A stretch of DNA of 64,000 nucleotides from Burkholderiales bacterium 8X (GCA_902506565.1 LR732703.1:2590125-2654124), one strand, 5' to 3'. Shown: positions 52,909-64,000, counted from the stretch's first letter. Made by a program: numbers and translations. The notes: a model not told the origin generated them from the sequence alone.

Positions 52909-53664
52909 CTAGCGACGAAGCAGGAGCGGAACCGACGAGGCCAGCAGCGCCACCCCCGCGAAGATCAGCAGTCCGAGCACGATCTGACGGAATGCCGCTT
53001 CGCTGATGCCCACGTAGAGCCGCGCACCGAGCAGCACGGGCACCAGCACCGCGATCGCGACGATGCCGAGGAAAGGCAGCATCTCGAACGTGACCAGGCC
53101 ACTCGTCGTCTGCACCGCGAAGGCCACGGCCAGCATCGCCAGGTTGAAGTTCTGGATGACCGCGCGCTGCACGTTCTTCTCGAGTCGCTGCAACGTGCAC
53201 CACAAGGTCGGGATCGCACCGGCGAAGCCGCCGATGCCGCTGCACACGCCGCCGATGCAACCGATCAACCCGTCCGCCAGCCTTCCGCCGAATCGAATCA
53301 CGGGCAGGTTGCGCGACAGCAGCATCGTCGGTGCCCAGACCATCAGCAAGCCGCCAAGGCAGACCTTGAAGAGCACCACATCCAATCGGGGCAGCAGCCA
53401 GACGCCGAGCGGCACGCCGAGCAAGCCGCCGATCAGGAACGGCAGCAGCAAGGCCTTGTCGAAAGCGCGGCGGACCGTGACCGCCGCGATCACCTGACCG
53501 GTCAATGCACCGAAGGTGGAAAGCACCGCTGCCAGCTTGGGATCGAGAACCCAGGCCCAGATCGACATCGCGACCAGGCCGAAGGCGAATCCGGAGAGGC
53601 CCTGCACGAACCCGGCAACGATCGCCCCCAGGGCGACCACGAGCAGCAACGTGGGCGAATCCAA
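52909..53664 (-). CDS. TauE/SafE-family membrane transporter
   Basis: A 251-residue transporter with about eight helices; GFVQGLSGFAFGLVAMSIWAW and a repeated GGVCSGIGGFAGAIPTLW mark the two TauE/SafE halves. Members move sulfite, taurine-derived or other organosulfur anions. The start is a TTG at 53664, 9 bases after the previous stop. A small operon of two MFS genes and this one is likely. The SulP transporter nearby hints at sulfur anion traffic, but that is only inferred. Confidence 0.85.
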   Translation of the reverse strand: MDSPTLLLVVALGAIVAGFVQGLSGFAFGLVAMSIWAWVLDPKLAAVLSTFGALTGQVIAAVTVRRAFDKALLLPFLIGGLLGVPLGVWLLPRLDVVLFKVCLGGLLMVWAPTMLLSRNLPVIRFGGRLADGLIGCIGGVCSGIGGFAGAIPTLWCTLQRLEKNVQRAVIQNFNLAMLAVAFAVQTTSGLVTFEMLPFLGIVAIAVLVPVLLGARLYVGISEAAFRQIVLGLLIFAGVALLASSVPLLLRR

Positions 53665-53673
53665 CGCGCCGGC

Positions 53674-54924
53674 TCAGACCGAGGCCGAGGCCGGAACGTA
53701 GAGCTCGCGCCGAACCCGCCGCACCCGGAAGGCACTGGCGATGAGCACCGCCTGCACCACGGCCAGCCCGACGATCACGCTTGCATACTGCCCATGGTCC
53801 ATCAGCCTGCCGAACACCAGCGGCGCCGCTGCCTGCCCGATGTCGAGGCCTGCATAGACGACGCCGTATACCCGGCCCGACGCATGCGCCGGCGTGGAGC
53901 GCTTCACCAGCAGGTCGCGCGACGGCCCGGCCAGCCCGGAGACGAAGCCCATGGCGCCGAACATCACCGGCACCAGCATCGGCGGAATGTCCGCGAAGGC
54001 GAGCACCAGCGCCAGCAAGGCCGCCAGGCCGAAGGCCACGCCGACGATCCGCTCGCAGCGATCGGCATCCGACGCCAGGAAACCGCCCGGCACCATGCCG
54101 ACCGCGCTCGAGACCATGTAGACCGAGAGGCAGATCGCGATCAGCGACGTCGGCACCACATGCAGGTGCCCGGCCGCGACCGGCGCGAAGGTCTGCACCA
54201 CGCTCAGGGCCACGGCGTAGAAAAAGAAGAATCCGAAGCACATCCACACCGCCGGGATGCGCAGGAAGTCGAACGTGCTGCCGGCCGCGCCGTCGGCGCC
54301 GGTGGCCTTCTGCACCGCCTTCACGTCGAGCGACAACGCAGCCCGGTTGAACCACAGCACCAGCAAGACCACGAACGCCAGGGTACCGGCCGCCGCCAGT
54401 GCGACCCGCCACGAGAACGCGATCGCCAGCGGAACCACCAGCGCCGGCGCCAGCGCCCAGCCGAGGTTGCCGGTGATGCCGTGCACGCTGTAGGCATGGC
54501 CGAGGCGGGTCGGCGCCACCTTTCGATTGAACAAGGTGTAGTCGACCGGGTGGAACACGCCGTTGCCGGCGCCGGCGACCACGGCGCTCGCCAGCAGCAT
54601 CGAATAGCTTTGCGCCGTGGCGTAGCCGAAGGCGGCCAGCGCCAAGAGCCCGAGCCCGACGAAGAGCACCGGCCTCGGACCCAGCTTGTCCACGATGAAA
54701 CCCGACGCCGCCTGTACGGCGCAGGAGACCACGAAGAACACCGTCAGGACCGCGCCGAGCTCGGTGTAGCTGGCCTCGAAGGCATCCTTCAGCCACGGAA
54801 AGAGCGGCGCGAGGATCAGCTGGCTGAAGTGGCTGATCGCATGCGCGAGGCCGACCAGGCCGATCAAGGTCGCGTCGGAGCGAAGCGTGGGAGTCGAGGG
54901 GGTTGAGGAAGCAGGGTCGGACAT
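53674..54924 (-). CDS. MFS transporter
   Basis: A 416-residue major facilitator with 12 helices, GFIVDKLGPRPVLFVGLGLLAL as loop 2-3 and HAISHFSQLILAPLFPWLKDAF near the N-terminus. The HFSQ..APLFPWL element resembles the Fsr/fosmidomycin-resistance branch. It diverges from an AraC-type gene with only 89 bases between, and that regulator probably controls it. Substrate unknown. ATG at 54924 (MSDPASSTPSTP) is the chosen start. Confidence 0.88.
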   Translation of the reverse strand: MSDPASSTPSTPTLRSDATLIGLVGLAHAISHFSQLILAPLFPWLKDAFEASYTELGAVLTVFFVVSCAVQAASGFIVDKLGPRPVLFVGLGLLALAAFGYATAQSYSMLLASAVVAGAGNGVFHPVDYTLFNRKVAPTRLGHAYSVHGITGNLGWALAPALVVPLAIAFSWRVALAAAGTLAFVVLLVLWFNRAALSLDVKAVQKATGADGAAGSTFDFLRIPAVWMCFGFFFFYAVALSVVQTFAPVAAGHLHVVPTSLIAICLSVYMVSSAVGMVPGGFLASDADRCERIVGVAFGLAALLALVLAFADIPPMLVPVMFGAMGFVSGLAGPSRDLLVKRSTPAHASGRVYGVVYAGLDIGQAAAPLVFGRLMDHGQYASVIVGLAVVQAVLIASAFRVRRVRRELYVPASASV

Positions 54925-54994
54925 CTCGAACGAAGTGAAAAAGCTGGCGACCTTGATCGTAGGCGCAGGCAGCGCGGCAGAATGACGATACAGA

Positions 54995-55007
54995 GACAAC
55001 TTTTGTC
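54995..55007. promoter_or_regulatory. short inverted repeat before the AraC-type gene
   Basis: GACAA-CTT-TTGTC, 6 bases before the AraC-type start and between it and the divergent MFS gene. Might be an operator; short and unproven. Confidence 0.35.
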
Positions 55008-55013
55008 GCAATC

Positions 55014-55862
55014 ATGCCGACCCCCGCATTGAGAGCCCATGCACCGACCACCAGCGTCGGTCCGCTCACGCCGCACCTGTTCGAGCCAGATGCGCTCCGG
55101 CCGCTGCGTGCCAAGGAGCATTTCCTCAGGGCGGACACGCTGGTCGAGCTGCATTCGCATGCCTGGCCGCAGCTCACCTTCTCGACCCGCGGCGTGATCC
55201 GGCTCAGCACGCTGGATGGCAGCTATATCGTTCCGCCTTCGCGCGCCCTCTGGGTGCCGGCGGACATGCCGCACAGCATCACGCTGATCGAGGAGGCCGA
55301 GCTTCGAACCGTGTACCTGCACCGCTGGCTCGGCCCGACCTGGGAGCGCTGCGAAGTGCTCGAGATCAGTCCGCTGCTGCGCGCGTTGATGCTGTCGCTC
55401 GACACCACGCCCGACGGCCAGGCGCCGGCCGATCCGCATGCCTCGCAGCGCGAGCGATGGATCGCGCCGCTCCTGGTCGACGAGCTGGAGCGCGCCACGC
55501 AGATCCGCATCGACGTGCCGCTGCCCGCCGACAAGCGCTTGCGCCAGCTGTGCGAGGCCTTGCTGCGCAACCCGGCAGCGCGCGCCACGCTGGCCGACCG
55601 CGCAAGAGCGATCGGCGCCAGCGAACGCACGGTGGCTCGGCTTTTTCGCGACCAGCTCGGCATGAGCTGGCAAGAATGGCGGCAGCAAGCCGTGCTTGCG
55701 CATGCCCTGCCGCTGCTGGCGCGAGGCATGGCCGTGAGCCAGGTCGCGTCCGCCAGCGGCTACGCCACCGACAGCGCCTTCTGCGCGATGTTCAAGGCCG
55801 CCACCGGACAATCGCCCACCGCCTTCCAGCACAAGAAGAAGAACCCAGCCGCCATCTCATGA
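55014..55862 (+). CDS. AraC-family transcriptional regulator
   Basis: 282 residues: an N-terminal cupin-type sensor with HSHAWPQLTFSTRGV and YIVPPSRALWVPADMPH, then a two-helix-turn-helix AraC domain with RAIGASERTVARLFRDQLG and SQVASASGYATDSAFCAMFK. It regulates the divergent MFS gene or the following SulP gene, with which it shares ATGA. ATG at 55014. Ligand unknown. Confidence 0.9.
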   Translation: MPTPALRAHAPTTSVGPLTPHLFEPDALRPLRAKEHFLRADTLVELHSHAWPQLTFSTRGVIRLSTLDGSYIVPPSRALWVPADMPHSITLIEEAELRTVYLHRWLGPTWERCEVLEISPLLRALMLSLDTTPDGQAPADPHASQRERWIAPLLVDELERATQIRIDVPLPADKRLRQLCEALLRNPAARATLADRARAIGASERTVARLFRDQLGMSWQEWRQQAVLAHALPLLARGMAVSQVASASGYATDSAFCAMFKAATGQSPTAFQHKKKNPAAIS

Positions 55863-57550
55863 GCCCGAACCGACGCCGCCTCGCCCGCTTCCTCCCGTTC
55901 CTCGACTGGCCCAAGCCCAGCAAGACTCTGCTCATCGACGAGGCCGCGGCCGGCGTCACGGTCGCGCTGATGGTGATTCCGCAGGGCGTCGCCTACGCCG
56001 CGCTCGCCGGCATGCCGCTCGTGACCGGCATCTATGCCGCCTTGTGGCCGGCCTTGCTGGCGGTCCTGTTCAGCGCATCGGCGCGGCTCTCGGTCGGGCC
56101 CACGGCGTTGACCAGCCTGCTGGTCGGTGCCTCGCTCGCGCCGATGGCGGTGCCGGGCAGTGCCGAGTGGGTATCGCTCGCCGTGTGGCTCACGCTGCTG
56201 TCGGGGGCCATGCAATTGCTGCTCGGCGCCGTGCGCTTCGGCTGGCTGCTGCGGATGGTCAACTCGCCGGTGCTGATGGGCTTCACCCAGGGCGCCGCGG
56301 TGCTGATCACGCTCTCGCAGGTGCCGGCGCTGCTCGGCTTCACCGGCCGCTCGTTCGGCCAACTGCTCGATGGCCCGGCGCCCGACTTCATCGCGATCGC
56401 CTTCGGCCTCGGCAGCATGGCCGTGCTCTGGCTGGGCAAGCGCTGGGTGCCGCGCTTTCCGACCACCATGGCGCTCGTGGCGGCGGCGGCGGCGCTGAGC
56501 GCGGCGATCGGCTACGCACTCGGCGGCGGCGCCGTCATCGGCGAGCTGCCGTCCGGCCTGCCGCACTTCTACCTGCCGAACGCGATCGGCTTCGAGCGGC
56601 TCGGAAGCCTGCTGCTGCCCGCGTTCCTGATCACCCTCGTGAGCTTTCTCGAGACCGCGTCCAGCGCCAAGGTCGACAACGGCCGCGCCGGCAAGCTCTG
56701 GAACGAGAACCAGGACCTGATCGGCCAGGGCCTCGCCAAGATGGCCTCCGGGCTGACCGGCTCGTTCCCGACCAGCTCGTCCTTCTCGCGCTCGGCCATC
56801 ACCTTGTACGCCGGCGCCAAGACGCAGTGGTCCACGCTCTTCAACGTCGGGGTCGTCGCCGCGGCGCTGCTCTGGGCGATGCCCTTGCTCTACCACGTGC
56901 CGCAGGCGGTGCTCGCGGCCATCGTGGTCACGGCCACGATCGGGTTGCTGCGGCCGACGGCCTTTGTCGCGCTGTGGCGCATCTCGCGCATCGAGGCTTC
57001 GATCGCGATCGGGACCTTCGCCCTCACCATCGCCACCGCACCCGCCATTTATTGGGGCGTGCTCGGCGGACTGCTCGCGGCGCTGTCGCACTACATGTAC
57101 CGGCACCTGCATCCGCGCATCATCGAGGTCGGCATGCATCCGGACGGCAGCCTGCGCGACCGGCGCCTGTGGCAGCTGCCGCCGCTCGCGCCGCGCCTCT
57201 ACGCGCTGCGAATGGACGCCGAACTCGACTTCGCATCGGCCAGCGCGCTGGAACGCGCGGTGACGGTCGCACTGGCGGACCGCCCGGAGCTGTCAGATGT
57301 CTGCCTCTTTGCGCATCCGATCAACCGGGTCGACCTGACCGGTGCCGAGGTCTTCGGCAACATCCGGCGGCTCCTCGAATCGCGAGGCGTGCGGCTGCAT
57401 CTCTCCGGTCTCAAGCTGCCTGCGCAAGAAGTGCTCGAACGCGCCGGACTGCTGACCCCGGGACCCCTGCTCTTCATGTACCGGACGGATTCGGAAGCGA
57501 TCGCTGCGTTGCTGCGCCTGCCGGATCGCGCCGACGTTCCTAGTCCCTGA
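55859..57550 (+). CDS. SulP-family anion transporter with STAS domain
   Basis: 563 residues. The SulP membrane domain begins with DEAAAGVTVALMVIPQGVAYA and has the family motif FLETASSAKV(D)NGRAGKLW (position about 260). The C-terminal STAS domain ends with DLTGAEVFGNIRRLLE, where the usual DxSG serine is a threonine. It probably imports sulfate, bicarbonate or a dicarboxylate. The start overlaps the araC stop (ATGA). The last 11 bases overlap arfB. Confidence 0.9.
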   Translation: MSPNRRRLARFLPFLDWPKPSKTLLIDEAAAGVTVALMVIPQGVAYAALAGMPLVTGIYAALWPALLAVLFSASARLSVGPTALTSLLVGASLAPMAVPGSAEWVSLAVWLTLLSGAMQLLLGAVRFGWLLRMVNSPVLMGFTQGAAVLITLSQVPALLGFTGRSFGQLLDGPAPDFIAIAFGLGSMAVLWLGKRWVPRFPTTMALVAAAAALSAAIGYALGGGAVIGELPSGLPHFYLPNAIGFERLGSLLLPAFLITLVSFLETASSAKVDNGRAGKLWNENQDLIGQGLAKMASGLTGSFPTSSSFSRSAITLYAGAKTQWSTLFNVGVVAAALLWAMPLLYHVPQAVLAAIVVTATIGLLRPTAFVALWRISRIEASIAIGTFALTIATAPAIYWGVLGGLLAALSHYMYRHLHPRIIEVGMHPDGSLRDRRLWQLPPLAPRLYALRMDAELDFASASALERAVTVALADRPELSDVCLFAHPINRVDLTGAEVFGNIRRLLESRGVRLHLSGLKLPAQEVLERAGLLTPGPLLFMYRTDSEAIAALLRLPDRADVPSP

Positions 57551-57953
57551 CCGGCCCGCGAAGGTTCTTGATCTCGGAGCGCTGGCTCTTGCCTTCCAGC
57601 CGGCGCTGCCGCGCGCCATAGCTGGGCTTCGTCGCGCGCCGAACACGTGGCGCGACGGCGACGCTGTCTACCAGCTCCTGCAGGCGCTCCAGCGCGTCGG
57701 TGCGATTGAGATCCTGGCTGCGATGGCGCTGCGCCTTCAACACCAGCACGCCTTCCTGCGTGATGCGCGTGTCGCGGAGGGCCAGCAATCGCTCCTTGAC
57801 GCCGTCCGGCAACGAACTCGCCGGAATGTCGTAGCGCAGATGAACCGCGCTCGACACCTTGTTGACGTTCTGTCCGCCCGCGCCCTGCGCGCGAATGGCG
57901 CTGAACTCGACCTCTTGCGGATCGATGGGGACGAGGGGCGGCGGCTTGGACAT
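57540..57953 (-). CDS. arfB: alternative ribosome-rescue factor ArfB (peptidyl-tRNA hydrolase)
   Basis: 137 residues. The GGQ motif (residues 26-28 in QGAGGQNVNK) hydrolyses peptidyl-tRNA on stalled ribosomes. The basic C-terminal tail, RRATKPSYGARQRRLEGKSQRS, would lie in the mRNA channel as in E. coli YaeJ. It is convergent with sulP and overlaps it by 11 bases. No trans-translation gene is nearby. Confidence 0.93.
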   Translation of the reverse strand: MSKPPPLVPIDPQEVEFSAIRAQGAGGQNVNKVSSAVHLRYDIPASSLPDGVKERLLALRDTRITQEGVLVLKAQRHRSQDLNRTDALERLQELVDSVAVAPRVRRATKPSYGARQRRLEGKSQRSEIKNLRGPVRD

Positions 57954-58061
57954 CGGCGCATTTTCGCGCTCGCCGATCCGCGAGCCGTCAGGAGCTTGAA
58001 CTCGCAGCGTGGACCTGCACGCCTGTGCTTCGACCCTCGGGCCGCGGCGCGTCGACGTCTG

Positions 58062-59039
58062 CTAGGCGTGCAAAGCCGCTCCCCGCGACGATTGGCTGCG
58101 GCGCCAGGCCGCCGGCGGCGTACCGAATTCGCGGCGGAAGGCGCGGCTGAAGGCGGTGTCGGTCTGATAGCCGACGTCTTCCGCGATGCTCGCGAGCGGC
58201 ACGCTGCTGCAGCGAAGAAGATGGGCCGCCAGCAACATCCGCCACTGCGTCAGGTACTGGATCGGCGAGCTGCCGACCAGCAGCTGGAACCGCTCGGCCA
58301 ACACCGAACGGGAGCTTCCGGCGGTGTGCGCCAATTCCTCGAGCGTCCAGGCATGGGCAGGGTTCTTGTGCATGGCGTTCAACGCGGCGCCGACGACCCG
58401 ATCGCCGACCGCGGCCAGCCAGCCGGTACCTTTCTCCCCGCGCTCGGCGGCGTAAAGCCGCAAGACCTCGATGAACAAGACTTCGGCCAGCTTCGACAGC
58501 ACGCCGGCGCCGCCCGGCCGCGGAGAACGCGCTTCGGCCAGGGCATAGCGCACCGAGCTTTCGAGCCACTGGCCGGCACTCGAACCCCGCACGTTGACCT
58601 TCACCATCGACGGCAGCCCCGCCAACAGCAGCCGGGCCAGCCGCGCATCGCAGGCCAGGTAGCCGCAGACCACCCGCGTGACCGGGCCGCTTCCGCCGTA
58701 GGCGAGTTGGCGCGGCCGGCGGGCCAGCACGGCATCGAGCCGCGCGCCGGTGGCCGGCGGAACCCCGGGCTCGGAACTCATCCGATGCGCATGACCTTGC
58801 GGAAAGACGATCGCGTCACCGGCCGTGAGCCGGACCGGCGGCTCTGCCCCGAGCTCGACCCAGCAATCGCCTTCGGTGATCAGGTGGAAGATCACGACCC
58901 GTTCGGCACCCGGCTCCAGCAATGGCGCAGCCGAGTCCGCATGCGGCGATTGGTAGCACCAGGGCGACGTGAAGCGCGCATTGATGAAGATCGCGCCGAC
59001 CAGGTGCACAACCCGCAGGGTTTCGGACAGCGCGTCCAT
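58062..59039 (-). CDS. AraC-family transcriptional regulator, cupin_6 type
   Basis: A 325-residue regulator: an N-terminal cupin_6-type sensor with SPWCYQSPHADSAAPLL and DAIVFPQGHAHRMSS, followed by the AraC domain with HTAGSSRSVLAERFQLLVG and IAEDVGYQTDTAFSRAFRREFG. It starts 3 bases after the OsmC stop and is probably co-transcribed with it. This type often controls adjacent oxidoreductases or quinone-related genes, but the target is not visible here. Confidence 0.88.
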   Translation of the reverse strand: MDALSETLRVVHLVGAIFINARFTSPWCYQSPHADSAAPLLEPGAERVVIFHLITEGDCWVELGAEPPVRLTAGDAIVFPQGHAHRMSSEPGVPPATGARLDAVLARRPRQLAYGGSGPVTRVVCGYLACDARLARLLLAGLPSMVKVNVRGSSAGQWLESSVRYALAEARSPRPGGAGVLSKLAEVLFIEVLRLYAAERGEKGTGWLAAVGDRVVGAALNAMHKNPAHAWTLEELAHTAGSSRSVLAERFQLLVGSSPIQYLTQWRMLLAAHLLRCSSVPLASIAEDVGYQTDTAFSRAFRREFGTPPAAWRRSQSSRGAALHA

Positions 59040-59042
59040 CGA

Positions 59043-59633
59043 TCAAGGCGCCGGCATGGCTTGCGGCGGGTCGCTCGAACCCGCCGTAGGCGGCGAAGCC
59101 GGTGCGGTCACCACCTCGACCGAGAACTCGATCGGCCTCGCACCCTTCAAGGCGCCCGGCACCGGTGACCGGCCGAAGCCTTCCCGTGCGATTCGCTGCA
59201 GCTCGGCGGCGGGCACGCCCGCTGCCGCGATCCGCACCTGCATGCCGATCGAGACCGGCCCCGGCTCGACCGGCGAGCCGCCTGCATCCGCAAGACCGAG
59301 CAGGCCGCGACTGTCGGAGCGGCTCGCCACCTTGACTTCCATCAAGTCGAGCTGCACGCCCTCGCCCGCCGCGACGAACGCGATGCTGGTTGCCGTGCAA
59401 GATGCGAGCCCCGCGCGAAAGAACCAGCCGGGCGTGACGTGCTCGCCGCTGCCGCCGAATTCGGCCGGCATGTCGGTCGCGTAGCGCGCACCGCCCGGAT
59501 GACTCGCGAACACGCGGGTGCCGCCGGCCCAGCTCGCCGTCGCGGCCGAGTCGTCGTGAATGCCGCTTTCGGGTCGGCGCTCCAGCACCGAGCGGACGCG
59601 TTGCAAGGCGGCTGCCACATCGTCGATAGCCAT
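59043..59633 (-). CDS. OsmC-family protein, lacking the second cysteine
   Basis: 196 residues. The first OsmC cysteine is in GLASCTATSIAFVA. The region where the second conserved cysteine usually lies reads FGRSPVPGAL, with Ser instead of Cys. Standard OsmC/Ohr peroxidases need both, so peroxidase activity may be lost or altered. The N-terminus is long and the C-terminus has an Ala/Pro tail. It precedes the AraC gene on the same strand. Confidence 0.85.
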   Translation of the reverse strand: MAIDDVAAALQRVRSVLERRPESGIHDDSAATASWAGGTRVFASHPGGARYATDMPAEFGGSGEHVTPGWFFRAGLASCTATSIAFVAAGEGVQLDLMEVKVASRSDSRGLLGLADAGGSPVEPGPVSIGMQVRIAAAGVPAAELQRIAREGFGRSPVPGALKGARPIEFSVEVVTAPASPPTAGSSDPPQAMPAP

Positions 59634-59929
59634 GGACCGGTACTCCTCAGGGGCAAGGAACCGATGATTCTGGGGCGAGTCGACGGCGACGAAAAGGCCG
59701 CGGTCGCCCTATGCCGATCGGCCAGGGGGAGTTCGCCGGGAACATCGTTGGAGATGCGCGATGCGAAATGCGGGAGATGCCGGCGGGCGAGCGCCGCGCG
59801 CAATGCGCCGGACGTTCGGTCAAGGAATGCCGACGATGAGGCAGGACAGGCCGGCGGCCGAGGCCCGACAGTGGCTGCCGCGTCACAGCTTCTTCCCTCA
59901 ACACCTTCTTCACCGCAGGAGACATCGCC

Positions 59930-60742
59930 ATGAATGCCCTCATCGACTTCAACGCCCTCAAGGAACGCCAGAAGGTGGCCTGGGCAAGCGGCGACTATGC
60001 CGTGATCGGCACCACGCTCCAGCTGGTTGGCGAGCAGCTGGCCGAGGCGGCCGACCTGCTGCATGGCGAGCGGGTACTCGACGTGGCGGCCGGCAACGGC
60101 AACGCAACGCTGGCCGCGGCGCGCCGGGGTGCCCGGGTCACCTCGACCGACTATGTACCGGTGCTCCTGGAACGCGGCGCGGAACGCGCGCATGCGGAGC
60201 GGCTCGAAGTCGACTTCCAGGTAGCCGATGTCGAGGCGCTCCCTTTTGCAGACGCCAGCTTCGATGCCGTGCTGTCGAGCTTCGGCGTGATGTTCGCGCC
60301 GAACCATCCGCAATCCGCCGCCGAGATGGCCCGGGTCTGCCGGCCCGGTGGCCGGATCGCCCTGGCCAACTGGACGCCGGAAGGCTTCATCGGCCAGCTT
60401 TTCAAGACCTTGGGCAAGCATCTGCCGCCTCCGGCCGGGCTCCAGTCGCCTTCACTCTGGGGCGTCGAGCCTCACCTGGCAGAACTCTTCGGCGACAAGG
60501 CGGCATCGATGAACGCGACCCGCCGGATATTCAACTTTCGATACCGCTCGGCCGCCCACTTCATCGAGGTCTTCAAGACCTGGTACGGCCCGGTACACAA
60601 GGCTTTTGCGGCACTGCCTGCGGACGGCGCAGCAGCACTCGAACGCGACCTCACCGAGTTGCTCGAACGGCTGAACCGGGCCGGCAGCCGATCGCTGGTG
60701 GTGCCGAGCGAATACCTCGAAGTGGTGGTGATGCGGCGCTGA
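59930..60742 (+). CDS. class I SAM-dependent methyltransferase
   Basis: 270 residues. Motif I is VLDVAAGNGNATLAAARRG (residues about 46-64), acidic motif II DVEALPFADASFDAVLSSFG follows and GGRIALANWTPEGFIG is motif III. It is UbiE-like, and the C-terminal half may bind a small substrate. GCAGGAGAC precedes the ATG. Not part of an obvious operon; the upstream gap of 296 bases holds no clear gene. Confidence 0.88.
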   Translation: MNALIDFNALKERQKVAWASGDYAVIGTTLQLVGEQLAEAADLLHGERVLDVAAGNGNATLAAARRGARVTSTDYVPVLLERGAERAHAERLEVDFQVADVEALPFADASFDAVLSSFGVMFAPNHPQSAAEMARVCRPGGRIALANWTPEGFIGQLFKTLGKHLPPPAGLQSPSLWGVEPHLAELFGDKAASMNATRRIFNFRYRSAAHFIEVFKTWYGPVHKAFAALPADGAAALERDLTELLERLNRAGSRSLVVPSEYLEVVVMRR

Positions 60743-60747
60743 AAGCG

Positions 60748-60773
60748 CAGCCCGGGCTACTCGGGCCGGGCTG
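60748..60773. terminator. hairpin between converging methyltransferase and membrane-protein genes
   Basis: CAGCCCGG-gctactcggg-CCGGGCTG, an 8-bp stem between the two stops. No U-tract on either side, so it is weak. Confidence 0.35.
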
Positions 60774-61086
60774 GCTTGACCTTGGCGTCGCTCACGTCGC
60801 CCGCATCGTCGAAACGCACCGGCGCATCCACCGCCTCGCCCCGCGCACGCGCGGCGACGATGTCGGATGCCCCGGGTGCAGCCGGCCGACCGGCGGTGCG
60901 AAAGCGCTCGAAGCCGCCACGCGGATCGAAGCGCATGACCCAGGGACTGGTCGGCCGCCCGGTGATCCGGAACCATGCATTGCGCACGCTCCACACCACC
61001 ACCAGCACCAACACGGCAACGGCGAGGCTGGCCGCGAAGACCAGCCCCACCATGAACATCAGCACACGCAAGAGAAAGTTCAGCAT
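60757..61086 (-). CDS. small membrane protein downstream of clpB, unknown function
   Basis: 109 residues with one or two N-terminal hydrophobic segments (LRVLMFMVGLVFAASLAVAVLVLVVVW in all) and a soluble tail with GRPTSPWVMRFDPRGGFERFR. No known domain recognised. It begins 5 bases after the clpB stop on the same strand, so it probably shares the clpB transcript. Confidence 0.7.
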   Translation of the reverse strand: MLNFLLRVLMFMVGLVFAASLAVAVLVLVVVWSVRNAWFRITGRPTSPWVMRFDPRGGFERFRTAGRPAAPGASDIVAARARGEAVDAPVRFDDAGDVSDAKVKPARPE

Positions 61087-61091
61087 CGACC

Positions 61092-63713
<2,622 letters not shown>

Positions 63714-63732
63714 GTTTGGCTCCGTTGCAAGG

Positions 63733-63762
63733 ACATGTCGGGATCGGCGGGGCTATTTCAAG
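63733..63762 (-). promoter_or_regulatory. sigma-32 (RpoH)-like promoter of clpB
   Basis: On the minus strand CTTGAAA (63762-63756) is a perfect -35 heptamer, and CGACATGT (63740-63733) matches part of CCCCATNT with a 15-base spacer. The transcript would have only about a 15-base leader with GGAG before the ATG. Confidence 0.55.
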
Positions 63763-63843
63763 CCGAATCTGCAGCGAACGGCATGGGCCTTGCTGCAGCG
63801 CTCTTGCACAATCCTTCGTTTCCTTCCTTCTGTGGAGTCACTC

Positions 63844-64000
63844 ATGTCGTTTTCAAGGTGGATGGCGGCTGCGCCCGTCGTTTCGCGCAGGCTGTTCGCA
63901 ACAGGTCTCCTGACCGCCGCGGCGTCGATGCCCGGCCTGTCGCTGGCCCAGCAAGGCGCGCCGATCCGGCTCCTGGTGGGCTTTCCGGCCGGCGCCGGAA
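63844..64000 (+). CDS. Bug/TctC-family binding protein (N-terminal part, runs off the window)
   Basis: Only 52 residues are visible. A signal peptide MSFSRWMAAAPVVSRRLFATG-LL is followed by SLAQQGAPIRLLVGFPAGAG, the start of the Bug family's first conserved block (LVGFPAGG-type). GGAG lies 6 bases before the ATG. It diverges from clpB. The gene continues beyond the window. Confidence 0.82.
   Translation, partial: MSFSRWMAAAPVVSRRLFATGLLTAAASMPGLSLAQQGAPIRLLVGFPAGAG

Noticed and set aside
59634..59929. Small open frames in the gap before the methyltransferase gene
   Set aside because: None has a ribosome-binding site with a coherent protein; only the methyltransferase's own GGAG signal is visible.

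Overview
The window is about 64 kb of very GC-rich, gene-dense chromosomal DNA. It looks like a beta-proteobacterium of the order Burkholderiales, most likely Comamonadaceae (Variovorax-like). Pointers are Bug/TctC-type binding proteins, class I polyhydroxyalkanoate genes, an Ala/Lys/Pro-rich histone H1-like protein, the order thrS-infC-rpmI-rplT-pheS-pheT-ihfA-merR-tRNA-Pro, and frequent TTG starts with 4-base stop/start overlaps. The genus is inferred; I saw no rRNA, insertion sequence, prophage, CRISPR array or origin.

Layout: 1-8.6 kb holds polyhydroxybutyrate genes (phaB at the left edge; phaC and phaA at 5.3-8.2 kb), interrupted on the other strand by a CUT1-type ABC importer operon ending in an endonuclease/exonuclease/phosphatase-family hydrolase. 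8.6-15.8 kb holds PgeF, a zeta-class GST/isomerase next to a divergent FAH-family hydrolase, a NUDIX-CreA-ABC exporter-LytM lipoprotein run, an FAD oxidoreductase that seems to start at CTG, and an EthD-like protein. 16-21 kb is a five-gene operon: the ABC set usually linked to PQQ-dependent alcohol oxidation (ATPase, beta-propeller, binding protein, permease) plus a Bug protein, with no PQQ enzyme in view. 21-22.5 kb has a class C beta-lactamase and tRNA-Gly. 22.5-35 kb is a recC-recB-recD operon continuing into a thiolase and an acyl-CoA synthetase. 35-36.2 kb has an OpgC-like acyltransferase.

36.3-44.6 kb is the translation operon, read leftwards from a thrS leader carrying a 20-codon threonine-rich leader peptide and a terminator. 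Other control points are an ATC start on infC, a structured infC-rpmI gap and a terminator between rplT and pheS. 44.7-46 kb is isocitrate lyase, with a perfect 18-bp palindrome over its predicted -10 box.

46-64 kb is mixed: a GGCT-like protein, a DMT exporter, an H1-like/SWIB protein, a TPP enzyme, an FMN riboswitch before a type II lumazine synthase, a GST, two MFS carriers, a TauE/SafE carrier, two AraC regulators, a SulP transporter, ArfB, OsmC, a methyltransferase, ClpB with a small membrane protein, and the start of another Bug protein.

Most genes are ordinary housekeeping or accessory functions. The most notable features are regulatory: the thrS attenuator, the rplT-pheS attenuator, the aceA operator and the FMN riboswitch. 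The PQQ-type ABC operon without its enzyme is the best candidate for an incompletely described system.
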